In this document: positions 54,823 to 64,000 of the stretch, in pieces
How positions within the stretch are numbered: position 1 is the stretch's first letter
Layout of the letters: every line of letters starts with the position of its first letter
Source of the DNA: Atherinomorus stipes
Taxonomy: Eukaryota; Chordata; Actinopteri; Atheriniformes; Atherinidae
Assembly (NCBI GenBank): GCA_023101725.1
Contig: JALJCO010009038.1
Location: 220,388 to 284,387 of the forward strand
Direction of reading: 5' to 3'
DNA length: 64,000 nucleotides
Position numbers and translations under genes: made by a program
The notes under the pieces: generated by a model
Told to the model about the DNA's origin: nothing
What the model saw: only the letters and a program-made list of their open reading frames with translations
Databases searched by the model: none

Positions 54823-55978
54823 TTAAAGGAGCTGTATCATGCTTTTCAAACGTTCCAAAAGTCAAATACTGGCATTTATAACTAAATATGTTCCCATCGC
54901 AACTGTAGAAACTAATTTGGTGTAAATATTAGTTTTTCTATGCGTCTAATTTCCAACACGGAAGTAAGATGGCTGACTGTACTGAACCGCAGAGCTCTCG
55001 ACCAATTGCAACATGTTTTACGCCCATTTTGTCGCCCCGGAAGAGACACTGATTCTGAAGGGTCACAGAATTGTTCTTAACACCAGCAGCTCACATGGAT
55101 GTTATTTGTAAACATTGATGGATAATCGGACTCCGATCGACGGGATAAAATGGAGCAGCCTGTTATGGAGCTGTATGCACTCGACCCAGAGTCTGATATG
55201 GAGTTTGAAGTACACGCAGTACCACAGAAGTACCACAGAAGTACCACAGAAGTACCACAGAGACCCCTGACAAGTAAGTAAATTAGCGAACAAATCATAG
55301 GCGAATAGTTAGCATTGAGCTGAGAGATGTGTTGACTCACCAGTGCTGTTTTCTGTCCACGCGCGTTTTTATAGTAGGAACTGCGTCAGGTTTCAGAAAT
55401 AATCCCTGAGAAAAAACACTTTACTGCCCGAGACTCATGAAGTTGTCAGGACACAAAGTTGAGGGTTTTTTTTCTGCTCCTGAAGTTATAATCCAACCAC
55501 TTCTGGCAAGTCGATTCGTCCAGTACAACAAATAAACTCCAACACTGAACGCAATCACATATTTCCCAACTTGCCGTCCTCTAGAGCTAAAAAAAAAAAA
55601 AAATTCTCCAGAGCAAACGTCTGTTAGCTGATGGCTGTTTGTCTCCGAGGAAATCTTCCTGCAGGCTGTTAGTTTCTTCCTCAGAGAGTGTGGATAGGTT
55701 AGGATTCTCTTTGAGTTTCTGTTCAACAAAGAGGGCGTCTTGCTACGATGCTGCGCATGCATATTTGACACTTTGTGATTGGTGCCACCTCGTTGCGTAT
55801 ACCGGTGTCAGTCAGTTATGTTAAGGAAGCTAGAGCTTGGCCTGAATATTTATATATATTACTCAAATACGCACAAATGAAGGAAAAAACTACTTAAATG
55901 AAGTTTTTATGAGGAAATAACACAGTAACATGCTGAAAAGCTCTTAAAAGTCCATTTTTCATGATAGGGCCCCTTTAA
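54823..55978. mobile_element. TTAA-flanked DNA transposon, about 1.15 kb
   Basis: TTAA lies at both ends (54823-54826, 55975-55978). The inverted ends are AGGAGCTGTATCATGC at the left and AGGGGCCCTATCATGA (other strand) at the right. The start of an open frame at 55150 soon breaks up in a four-fold 'agtaccacagaa' tandem (about 55215-55262). piggyBac and Kolobok both use TTAA and cannot be separated here. Confidence 0.55.
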
Positions 55979-57576
55979 CAAGAGTAACTTTCCCAACAAA
56001 ACACTAATATCTGTCTGTACTTCTAAAGAGTTTCTTTTAGGATGTTCTGTGTGAACAGAGTTTATACACGGTCACGGTGGTTCTAGGATATAATGCACAT
56101 ACCCTATTGGTTTTGTTTGTGCAACTGTCAATAAGTTTGTAGTGTTATACATTACACAAGCTGAGGTACTTTTTCTAATTTTGCACAAGGAATGAATATT
56201 GCATAATTTACTTTTCAACTTTAATATCTGTATCTATATCAGTTATCGGCATATCGGCCAAAATTCCAATATCATGCATCCCACCATAAAACAAGTAGTT
56301 GTCATGGGTTTGTAGTGTAATCACTCCTGCAGCAGTTACAGTATCTGAGCCTCTTAGAAAGACAGACAGAACCACCATCTGATTCCTGCGTTTTATTCAG
56401 CAGATTACGCAGCCAACGCTTCTCAGAAATGAATAAAAGTAAAAAAAAAAAAAAAAAAAATTAAGACTAGTCTACATCAAATTTAAGACCTTGGATGGAA
56501 AGCTGGCAGTTTTTAAGACATTTTAAGGCCTTAAATTATAAGTTTAGAATTTTAGACATTTTTAAGACTCTGCAAGAACCCTGTGTTGGCGACCTGTCCA
56601 GTTGTACCTGCCTCTCACCTGATAAGTGCTGGGGTAGATTCCAGCAACCCTTAAATAAACAAGCCATACTGAAAATGAATGAATGAATGAATGAATGAAT
56701 TCAAAGCTGCTGGTCCGTAACAAAAACTCAGTTCCTTTTTTGTACTTAGAATTATTTTACCTCCTGGATCAGATTTATACTTTTAAACAACTATAAGTCA
56801 AAAAACAAACTGGATGTTTTCCATTCTGGATGGATAAGCGATGGCGCGCGCAACATGTGTTCAAATACGTTTAAATAGCGTTGTTTAAATGCTGCTCTCA
56901 AGTCCCTGTTTTTCAACTATTACCTGTAAATAATAAACATGCAAACAAACTAAGTAAAGACGAGCAGCTACGCACCTTTAATCTAAAGATCTCAACGTAA
57001 TAAGTCCATCCACCATCTGTCCATTCAGCCGCAGACGGAATGTTTTCACTGACAATAACTTCCGGGTTGGCGTCATTAAACTTCCGATTAAGTTTCAAAA
57101 TAAGATGTCGAATTTAGGAGGCAATAGAACCGTAAAAGTTTTAAGAAATATGAACGCCATTAAGACTGAATAATTTTAATGCCTTTAAATAATCTATATT
57201 AAAAACATTTGTATTCTGTCTTTTTGTTCATTATTGATTTTCTAAACTTCCTAAGTTTTTAATTTGTGTTTTTGTGTAATAGCATTGGTATTCATTGTCA
57301 ATTCTGAAAAAAAGTTTTTTAAAAGCCCTTAAGGCACTTTAAGTTCAACATTTTAAGGGTTACAGCTGGGGGCAGCCAGGTTTACACGAAGAACAAGATA
57401 AAAGACCAGGGGCCTCATTTATAAAGCTTGCTTACGCATAAAACCGGTCTAGGAAGTGCGTGAGCAACTTCTTACACAAGAGTTGGGATTTATAGGAAAA
57501 AAAAACAAAACTAGCTTAGGAATGTGCGTAACTTTAAGCAAACTACAGATCTTGCTTACGCACATTTTGGAGACTT

Positions 57577-57942
57577 CCCAGAGGAAAATAATTTTGAAAA
57601 GAAGATCACAGAAAGGTCTCATTTACTTCTAGACAAATGTGAGATCCACATGAGCGTTAAATGAGACAATGGCTCATTTCTCCTGTTTCTCAACCTCGTC
57701 TCCAGATAGAAAAGTTTCACAAAATCCCAACCTAGTTTCACTTCCAGTTCCAAAGGAGATCTCAATCATTTCTCAGGATGTCTGCATAAAGTTTCAAATA
57801 AGACTATTTCTCCTGGTGAATTTTAGGAGAAACAAAAGAGACATTCATGAGAACGATTTGAAGCCTGAATGTGAGATGAGACCTCCTTTTTGTCTCCTGA
57901 GATGCAAAAGAGGAAGTTTTAAGAAGTAAATTTTCCTCTGGG
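57577..57942. repeat. MITE with CCCAGAGGAAAAT ends
   Basis: CCCAGAGGAAAAT at 57577 and ATTTTCCTCTGGG ending at 57942 are perfect inverted repeats; the interior of about 340 bp is rich in 'tctc'/'gaga' and has no family motif. No flanking duplication is convincing. Confidence 0.55.
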
Positions 57943-58262
57943 TGGGGATCGAGCCCTGTGCAGGTCCTCTGAATGTCCTGTCACTCTCAAACATTTAATT
58001 CCCCCTTCATATCAAATTATTATCATAGATTGACTTTACAGGATTCAAACCAGCAGCGTTATTTATGCTGCGCAGTTGAGCTAAAACTATAACAACCTTG
58101 ATAAAAAAAAAGGTCCATAAGCAAACTTATATGTTAAATCAACATTTCATCAAGTTTTCTCTCACTATCATATTCCTCTACCCAATGATGATCATCAAGG
58201 TGATTTATTTACAGCATTAACATACATATTCTGACAAAGTGCGCAGCAGCCAGACTGACTGA

Positions 58263-58344
58263 GGCTTACGCTGTGACGTCATCTAAGACCATCACGTTCC
58301 CAAGCCCTATAAGGGCTTGGGAACGTGACGTCACAGCGTAAGCC
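58263..58344. promoter_or_regulatory. Long hairpin with two CRE sites before the transposase gene
   Basis: Outer arms GGCTTACGCTGTGACGTCA (58263-58281) and TGACGTCACAGCGTAAGCC (58326-58344) are perfect inverse copies. Inside, TCACGTTCCCAAGCCCT (58292-58308) pairs with 58312-58328 across a 3-nt loop. Two full CRE palindromes TGACGTCA lie at 58274-58281 and 58326-58333. It ends 70 bp before the transposase ATG, so it is likely its promoter, the terminal region of the element, or both. Confidence 0.6.
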
Positions 58345-58413
58345 CCGCGGCGGCCGACGAGAAGATCCTCCATGTTTGGAGGCCATTGTTCGAAGTCGAG
58401 CTACATGAAGAAC

Positions 58414-61400
58414 ATGGGTAGAACTTGCTGTGTTGTGGGTTGCAATGTTCGTGCCCATGATCGATCTGGGAAAAAGATTGAAAACGGGCTGTCTTTTTTT
58501 GCGTTTCCAACCTGGAAACAAAATCAGGGGAATCTGGTGTCAGACGTAACCAGGAGAAGACGGATGGCATGGATAGCTGCTGTAAGACGAGCAGATCTTC
58601 ATTTTGCTAACATCCCATCCTTCCTGAAAGTGTGCTCTAGGCATTTTCATTCCGGTAAGTGCACAAATTTGTTATAATTGGATTATTACCTTCCTATTTT
58701 CTCCCGTTTTTAATAGAAACTACCTGTAGAGCTACCTTTTATTGTGTTACATAGCCCCTGTTTGTGATGCGGTTAGCATGCTAACCGGCTATAATGGAGG
58801 CTCATTCAAACACTTGAATGAATGCGACCCCGGACAAGCACTTAGCCAAGCCACTCAGATGCTTTTAAGTTATTCTGCATGCAAAACATGCGCTTTCACG
58901 TATTAATTATTTTACTTTTTTTTTTAAAATGAAAACTACATGTAGACAGGGTCCGAAATTAACACTTGCCAGGCGGCAAATGCGAGTAAACTTTCTGTTT
59001 GGCGAGTAAATCTCAGAGGTCTATCCGTCACATAGCGTGTAAATATTTGCTCCAAATAATTCATGTTTTTATTCATATTTATATTGTTTCTTCTTTATGC
59101 TGCTCTGGAGTCTGCAGTATTAAAGTCGCGCGTGTACACACTGTCATGCTGTACACAAACACGTATCTGGCTACTCATGACACGAGAGGACCATCGGCAA
59201 CATAATGCCGTTTACTAACAGCTAGCGTTTAGCTGAAGCTGGTTAAGCAGCGCGAACATGTGGCGACTTTTAGCAGGAGGCAGCCTTCCACAGGAAAGCT
59301 CAGTGATCGGGAAGATAAACCAGCCACCCAGAAAGTTCAGAGAGAAGTGGAGCTGTGGTAACCTGACTCCCGCCACCTGGTATTTGCAATACCATCTGGG
59401 GAGGAGTTAACCCGATGTCATTTCAAATTAGTCTTTTTTTTCTAAAACTCTTGCATGTGATTGGATAGAAGATCTGTCCGTCATCTTGACTGACACGCTA
59501 CTTCAGCCACTCACGTTGAACCGAATGACGCAACCCGTGACGCAACTCAGAGCGACACCAGAGCCACCACGCATAGAGGATCGAGTTATCAAAACATGTT
59601 ATCAAGCTCAAAAAGCTTCAGTCAAACAACATGGCGGCGGCGGCGACAGCTAGTACGAGCGGTGTACAGTCTGTGAACGACTTTTGTCGAATGTGCAAAG
59701 AAAACCTCCGGATAAAAGGCAACATCCGCCTTCAAAAGTCCCACCCGCGATTAGTGATTGGCTCCTATTATTCTCTAACCAGACGAAATCACCTATAACT
59801 GTCGCCTTACTCAGATGGAGTGCGTGAGGAAAGGGAACGCCCCCGCGTGTACTTGTTGAACGCACCCAGATGATGTAAATCAGGTTAGAGCTGTGGAGGT
59901 GTCGCAAGACACCGGCTGCTCTATGACAGGGTGCGCTCCATTTACTGCCAGGGCGACTGAGTGACACATCGGGTGGGCGGAATTTAGATTCGGATCCGCT
60001 CAGAAACCGACTGCGTGTTGTTACAGCTCCATACATGAAGTATGAAGTTCATTAACCATGATAATTAAGATAATCACCAATTAAAATAACTCAGGCTTAA
60101 ATTATGGTCTGTTCAGCTGAACTAAGCAGCAAATTCATGTCCCAATCCAGCTTTAGACTGGATTGCCCCTGTTTGGACACCTCAGCCACTGTTGCACCAG
60201 CAGCCTACAGCCTGAAACAGATGGATGCAAACTTATCACTTTATTATCAAGTTTGATTCATTATAACAGGATTATTATTATTATCATCAGCTTCACTTTG
60301 AATTATCTATTTAAGCACTAAGTAGAGAGTGAAGAGTCTGAATGGGAGATTTAAATCAATAAATTCAGAAATTACCAATTTATTAAATATAAACATTTTT
60401 TCTTGTTCCTGTTGTTTTAATTTTGCTGTAACTTCTTATCCGTTGGCGTTTAATGTAATACTGTATTAAATAACCTGCCTGAAGATATATGTGTGTGAAA
60501 TATACTTGGCAGGTGGATTTTTTCATCTACCGGCCAATATGATCAATGCTTAATCTGATGTGTTCACTACCTACTGTTGGTTATAATAATTTAGCCTAAT
60601 GTAATTTCTTTTGTCACCCCTAAGGTAAGCCAGCATATGAGATGATGGAGTCCAATCCAGACTGGGCTCCAACCCTGCATCTGGGTCACTCAGAAATCAA
60701 AACCACAGTCTCAGATCGTCATGCTCGCAGGCAACGCAGAAGTACAGCATCCAGGGGAGGAGGCCAAAGAAACAAACAAAGGAGCACAAATGACAGAGAT
60801 GGAATCCAAGCTGAAGATGCAGCTTTAGAGGAAGAAGAGCATGCCGATCAAGCAGAGGAGCAGAGTGGGGAAGAGCAGACGCTCAAGCAGAGGCAGCAGA
60901 TGTGGAGGGAGAAGAGTGTGGAGATCAAGCAGGAGCTGTAGAGCAAGAAAATCATGTGGATCAAACAGAGGCGCCAGTTGCAGGAGAAGAAGAGCATCAA
61001 GACCAGAGAGAGATGGATGAACCAGCTGGAGAGAGACAAAGAGCAGAATGCCAGCTCTGTGAGCAAAGCAATGCAGAAATAAACCGCCTTCTGCAGGAGA
61101 ATAGGGAGCTTAAGTCTGAGTTAAACAAGTTTAAAATGGATGAGGCATTTCTTAAAGATGACACACAGAAAGTACGTTATTATACAGGACTCCCATGTTT
61201 TGCTATTTTGTTGTCGTTGTTTAACACTGTTAAACCATTCCTGCCAGTTGCGAAGAAATTGTCACAGTTTCAAATGGTTTTACTAACACTCATTCGTCTG
61301 AGGCTTGATCTTCCACTACAGCATCTTTCCCACATTTTTGATGTGTCTCGTAAAACTCTTTCAACTACCTTTACAGACACCATAGATGTGTTACATGCGC

Positions 61401-62058
61401 GTCTTTCTCCTTGTTGTACTGGCCTGAGAGACACTGTTTGCAGGCCACAATGCCGCATCAGTTTCTGGAGGCTTTTGGTAAAAGAGTTGCAATTATTGTT
61501 GACTGTTTTGAAATACGCACCAGAGAGACCGTCAAATCTAAAAGCACGTGCACAATCTTTCTCCAGCTACAAAGGCACACACACAATGAAATACCTGATT
61601 GGAATCACACCACAAGGCCAAATCTCGTTTATTTCCCAGGGATGGGGGGGCGAGCCTCCGACAAGCATATCACAGAAAGCTGTGGGCTTCTTAACAAACT
61701 GTTGCCTGGTGATTTAGTTTTAGCAGACCGAGGCTTTGACATCAGGGAAAGTGTGGGAATGATGTGCGCAGAAGTTAAGATTCCTGCATTCACCAAAGGT
61801 AGATGCCAGCTTGATGCTAAGGATGTTGAAGAGACACGTGCTCTGGCACATCTAAGGATTCATGTAGAGAGAGTGATTGGCAGCTTGCGCAACAAGTACA
61901 CTCTCTTACATAAGAGACTGCCAATAAGTATGTTGCTTCCCTGTGAGGATGAACAATTTACACTTCTGGATAAGATTGTTAATACCTGTTGCATACTTGT
62001 AAACATGTGTCCAAGTGTTGTTGCAAGACCTGATGAAACTGAAATGTGCACATGTTGA
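58414..62058 (+). pseudogene. THAP-domain DDE transposase, frameshifted
   Basis: Exon 1 (58414-58654) encodes a THAP zinc finger: CCVVGC, FFAFP, the conserved Trp in RMAWIAAVRR, and CSRHFHSGK (C2CH ligands). It joins exon 2 (60625 onward) in phase across a GT-AG intron, reading HSGKPAYEMM and then WAPTLHLGH. Next come an acidic Glu/Gln-rich linker, a leucine-rich coiled coil (INRLLQENRELKSELNKF), an HTH (LDLPLQHLSHIFDVSRKT), and a DDE_Tnp_4-type domain with IIVDCFE, VLADRGFDI and HVERVIG as the acidic triad. The frame changes about four times: near 60879, 61410, 61510 and in a 7-G run at about 61645. Intron 1 has taken in other repeats. Choosing the second ATG puts the first zinc ligand at residue 5, as usual for THAP proteins. 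Confidence 0.85.
58925..60580. repeat. Nested repeats inside the transposase intron
   Basis: The sequence from 'cagggtccgaaattaacac' (about 58947) to the 'ggcaggtggattttttcatc' block (about 60508) differs from the rest of the element and looks like a separate insertion. Inside it, 'gtaacctgactcccgccacc' near 59357 resembles sequence near 1878 and marks a further repeat. No exon is recognised. Confidence 0.4.
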
Positions 62059-62088
62059 AAAGTTTCTATGTTGTATGTCAGACCTTAC

Positions 62089-62094
62089 AATAAA
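62089..62094 (+). promoter_or_regulatory. Transposase poly(A) signal AATAAA
   Basis: AATAAA lies about 30 bp after the transposase stop codon at 62056-62058. The opposing gene's signal (TTTATT on the + strand) is at 62168-62173. Confidence 0.6.
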
Positions 62095-62339
62095 ATGACA
62101 ACTGAGACAGAATGCTTCTAGCTGATTTTTTACGTAAACAGATGACAAATTACTGATATAAAATATTTTTATTAAACTTCAATCACAGCAAGATTTTCAC
62201 ACCCACTTATCAGTATAAAAATACAAAAACTCCTTAGAATAGGAAAAATAACACTTATAAGAAATAACAAACAAGTTGGGTTTGAGCAGCATATAGCTCA
62301 AATGTTTTTTGCAGTTTGTTTCTTTTTAAGAACTATTTC

Positions 62340-63714
62340 TTATTGCAAAAGTTCCACAGTATGTGAGAAATATTTAGCCAGAAGCTCTGGCAGGGACACT
62401 TGTTTAAAAACTGTTGTGCCTTCTGCAGACGAGCATGCCAGAACTCACTGTCTGGAAAGATGCGCACCACAACAAAGTCCTTTTCTGTCCAAACAACCAG
62501 GTCACAGTGTTTGGATTGAGTTACAAAAATCTGAGTTTGTATCTGTGTGTAGAATTTGTGGTTCCTTTTCACCTGAATGTCATTTGTTGGAGATAACTGG
62601 AGACAGAAGCCCCTGTCATTCATCTCCATAGCCTGCTTGATGGTGCATGAGCGAAACTTGAAGGGACATTTCACTTCAAGGCATCCTTCCCACAGCAGTC
62701 ACACACAGTAAGGCCATCTGGTGAAGCTCCGATCTCTGGGAAACTGCTGTTAATGATGAAACCACACGGTTCAACTCTCAGGTTTCTGTGGTGCTTGGCT
62801 CTGGACTCAGTTAGCAACACCCTCATGACTGATACCCCACCTGGTCTGGATTGATGATGCTAATGTCCGTGTGTGTGGATAGCAGACCTGCTTCACAACA
62901 GTCTTAGCTGGCTTTTCCACAGAGGTTGCATACACAGCGTGCATGTTTGAGGCTGTAATTCGACCGCTCCTGTAGTCCTACCAAGCTGATGACTGATGCT
63001 GCTGCCTGGTGTGCTTCTCTATGGCTGCTGCCTGTTCATCAGTTACACTTGCAGCGTGCTTGTGCATCTCACAGTGCTGCAGGATTACAGACAAGTCCCT
63101 GTCCTTTGTCCTGTAGTCATTCAAATATTTACTAAGGCACTGTGGTAATGTAGAGGGTTGTGTAGTGGGTGGTGTGGCAGCTTTGTGTTCTGTGTAGTGT
63201 TTGTAGTACTGTTCCATCCCTGATAAACCAACGGCCTTACTATGATGAAGCAATGTCTCCAGCAATGGTGATAAATCATCATAGTTGCCCATTGAGTTTT
63301 CTCTCTTCTGGGCTCGACTCTTATGCCCAAAGTGGCAGAGGGCTCACTGATTTGACTGTCCAGCTTCTTTTTCTGTGCGAATGAGGAGGTGTAATCCATC
63401 TTATATCCCACTTCTGGCTGAATTTTTGTCAAACTGCTGGGCAAAACCCAGTATGCTGGCACATCTGTTACAGTCTTTGTTCCAGGATGCGAACAATTGC
63501 CTCCAATTTAAACAAGAGAGCCCCCTACATGTGTACAAGTCTCAGCTATTCCTGTAATGCAGGTGCAATGGCCACACTCGACTTTGCCAGTGCTACTCAC
63601 GATGATCCAGGGCATCAGAGGAGGTTCCCTTAATCTCTGTGAGTGCATAACCTGTGAACGCACAAAGTACAGTATGAGAGAAGGGGAAATGTACATAATT
63701 ATACACACACACAT
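62340..63714 (-). pseudogene. SWIM zinc-finger / YqaJ-type nuclease of the transposon, broken
   Basis: In transcript order: a SWIM finger (HCTC, seven residues, CTH; about 63525-63590), a linker (VTDVPAYWVLP; AVGLSGMEQYYKHY), then a YqaJ-type PD-(D/E)XK nuclease domain with RSGRITASNM (about 62960), GASPDG (62712-62730) and EVKCPF (62660-62677), giving the D and E-x-K catalytic residues, followed by FYTQIQTQIFVT (about 62530). The C-terminus reads LPELLAKYFSHTV and stops at 62340-62342. An in-frame TAG stands after SSAW at 62978-62980, and the frame changes near 63520, 63478, 63290, 62690 and 62400. Some exon structure upstream of 63660 is likely. ISL2EU elements carry such a partner protein; its role in transposition is not established. 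Confidence 0.8.
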
Positions 63715-64000
63715 TATATATATATCTATAATATTGGGAGCTGTAATGGTACATTTTAAAAATCCAGTTGGTATGTACCTCGGTACACAGGTCAGGTTAG
63801 TTTTTTTCTTGGTACAGTATGGAGAAAAAAATTAAAAAATATGAATTGTGTTTATCAACAAGTGCAATAAGTGCACTAAACTTAAACATACTAGCCGAAT
63901 TCATAATACATAACCAACCCAGTGTTTCATTCCATCATTATACAGGCAGAGGGCGCCTACATGAACCCAGCACACTCCTACAAAGTCATTATCCTGATCT
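63715..64000. other. Right edge, no feature recognised
   Basis: It is AT-rich, with a short CA/TA run at 63703-63725. It probably still belongs to the transposon (5' part or intron of the nuclease gene), but no motif supports an exon. Confidence 0.4.

Larger units (their letters stand above)
53480..58262. other. Intergenic region between pcid2 and the ISL2EU-like element
   Basis: No protein-coding exon is recognised. The region contains pieces of the common 'taccgcttatcc' fish repeat (54500-54580 and 56585-56700, the second next to an AATG run), a TTAA-flanked element (54823-55978), a short MITE-like fragment at 56220-56282, a 'ggggcctcatttataaag' repeat end near 57412, and a MITE at 57577-57942. 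The pcid2 promoter should lie in its left part. CUL4A, the usual next gene, is not seen. Confidence 0.55.
58263..64000. mobile_element. ISL2EU-like DNA transposon, two convergent genes, right end outside window
   Basis: A THAP/DDE transposase gene on the + strand (58414-62058) faces a SWIM/YqaJ-type nuclease gene on the - strand (62340 to at least 63714) across about 280 bp. This pair is, from memory of repeat databases, the signature of ISL2EU elements (relatives of Harbinger). Both genes are frameshifted. The left boundary is set at the hairpin and is provisional; the right end lies beyond 64000. Confidence 0.75.

Noticed and set aside
55150..55265. A gene start with a four-fold 12-bp tandem
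   Set aside because: The frame ends within the tandem and lies in a TTAA-flanked transposon; no domain is recognisable.
57669..57929. 86-codon open frame
   Set aside because: It is contained within the MITE with CCCAGAGGAAAAT ends and has no homology signal.

Overview
The window is teleost nuclear DNA, probably from a spiny-rayed (percomorph) fish; the species cannot be named from sequence alone. The signs are long GT-AG introns full of Tc1-like, hAT-like and Harbinger-like elements, tRNA-derived SINEs and LINE 3' ends, plus the vertebrate gene order F10 - PROZ - PCID2 (human 13q34). No F7 exon is visible on the left and no CUL4A exon on the right.

Layout: 1-6824 is repeat-rich intergenic DNA. 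Coagulation factor X (f10, + strand) occupies 6825-19810 in nine coding exons that join in phase to 501 codons plus stop. Protein Z (proz, + strand) occupies 22461-35053 in eight coding exons (494 codons plus stop, one weak splice site). pcid2 (- strand, TREX-2 mRNA-export subunit) occupies 35359-53366 in fourteen coding exons that join to exactly 399 codons plus stop, the length recalled for human PCID2. proz and pcid2 converge, with poly(A) signals about 100 bp apart. From about 58.26 kb to the right edge lies a decayed ISL2EU-like DNA transposon carrying two convergent genes: a THAP/coiled-coil/DDE transposase (+) and a SWIM/YqaJ-type nuclease (-).

Functionally, factor X and protein Z are neighbours in the coagulation pathway: factor Xa is a target of the protein Z/ZPI inhibitor. 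Protein Z here has lost the catalytic His and Ser like its mammalian counterpart, and it carries an extra Asn/Ser/Gln-rich insert. pcid2 is an unrelated housekeeping gene. One of its introns reads as a U12-type AT-AC intron, and two other introns hold large minisatellites (21-bp unit, about 2.6 kb; 18-bp unit, about 4.2 kb) that create long spurious open frames.

Two stretches (23693-26018 and 47834-48032) are almost pure G on the + strand and look more like sequencing or assembly artefacts than biology. Much of the remaining non-coding DNA resolves into nested transposons whose target-site duplications can be read directly.
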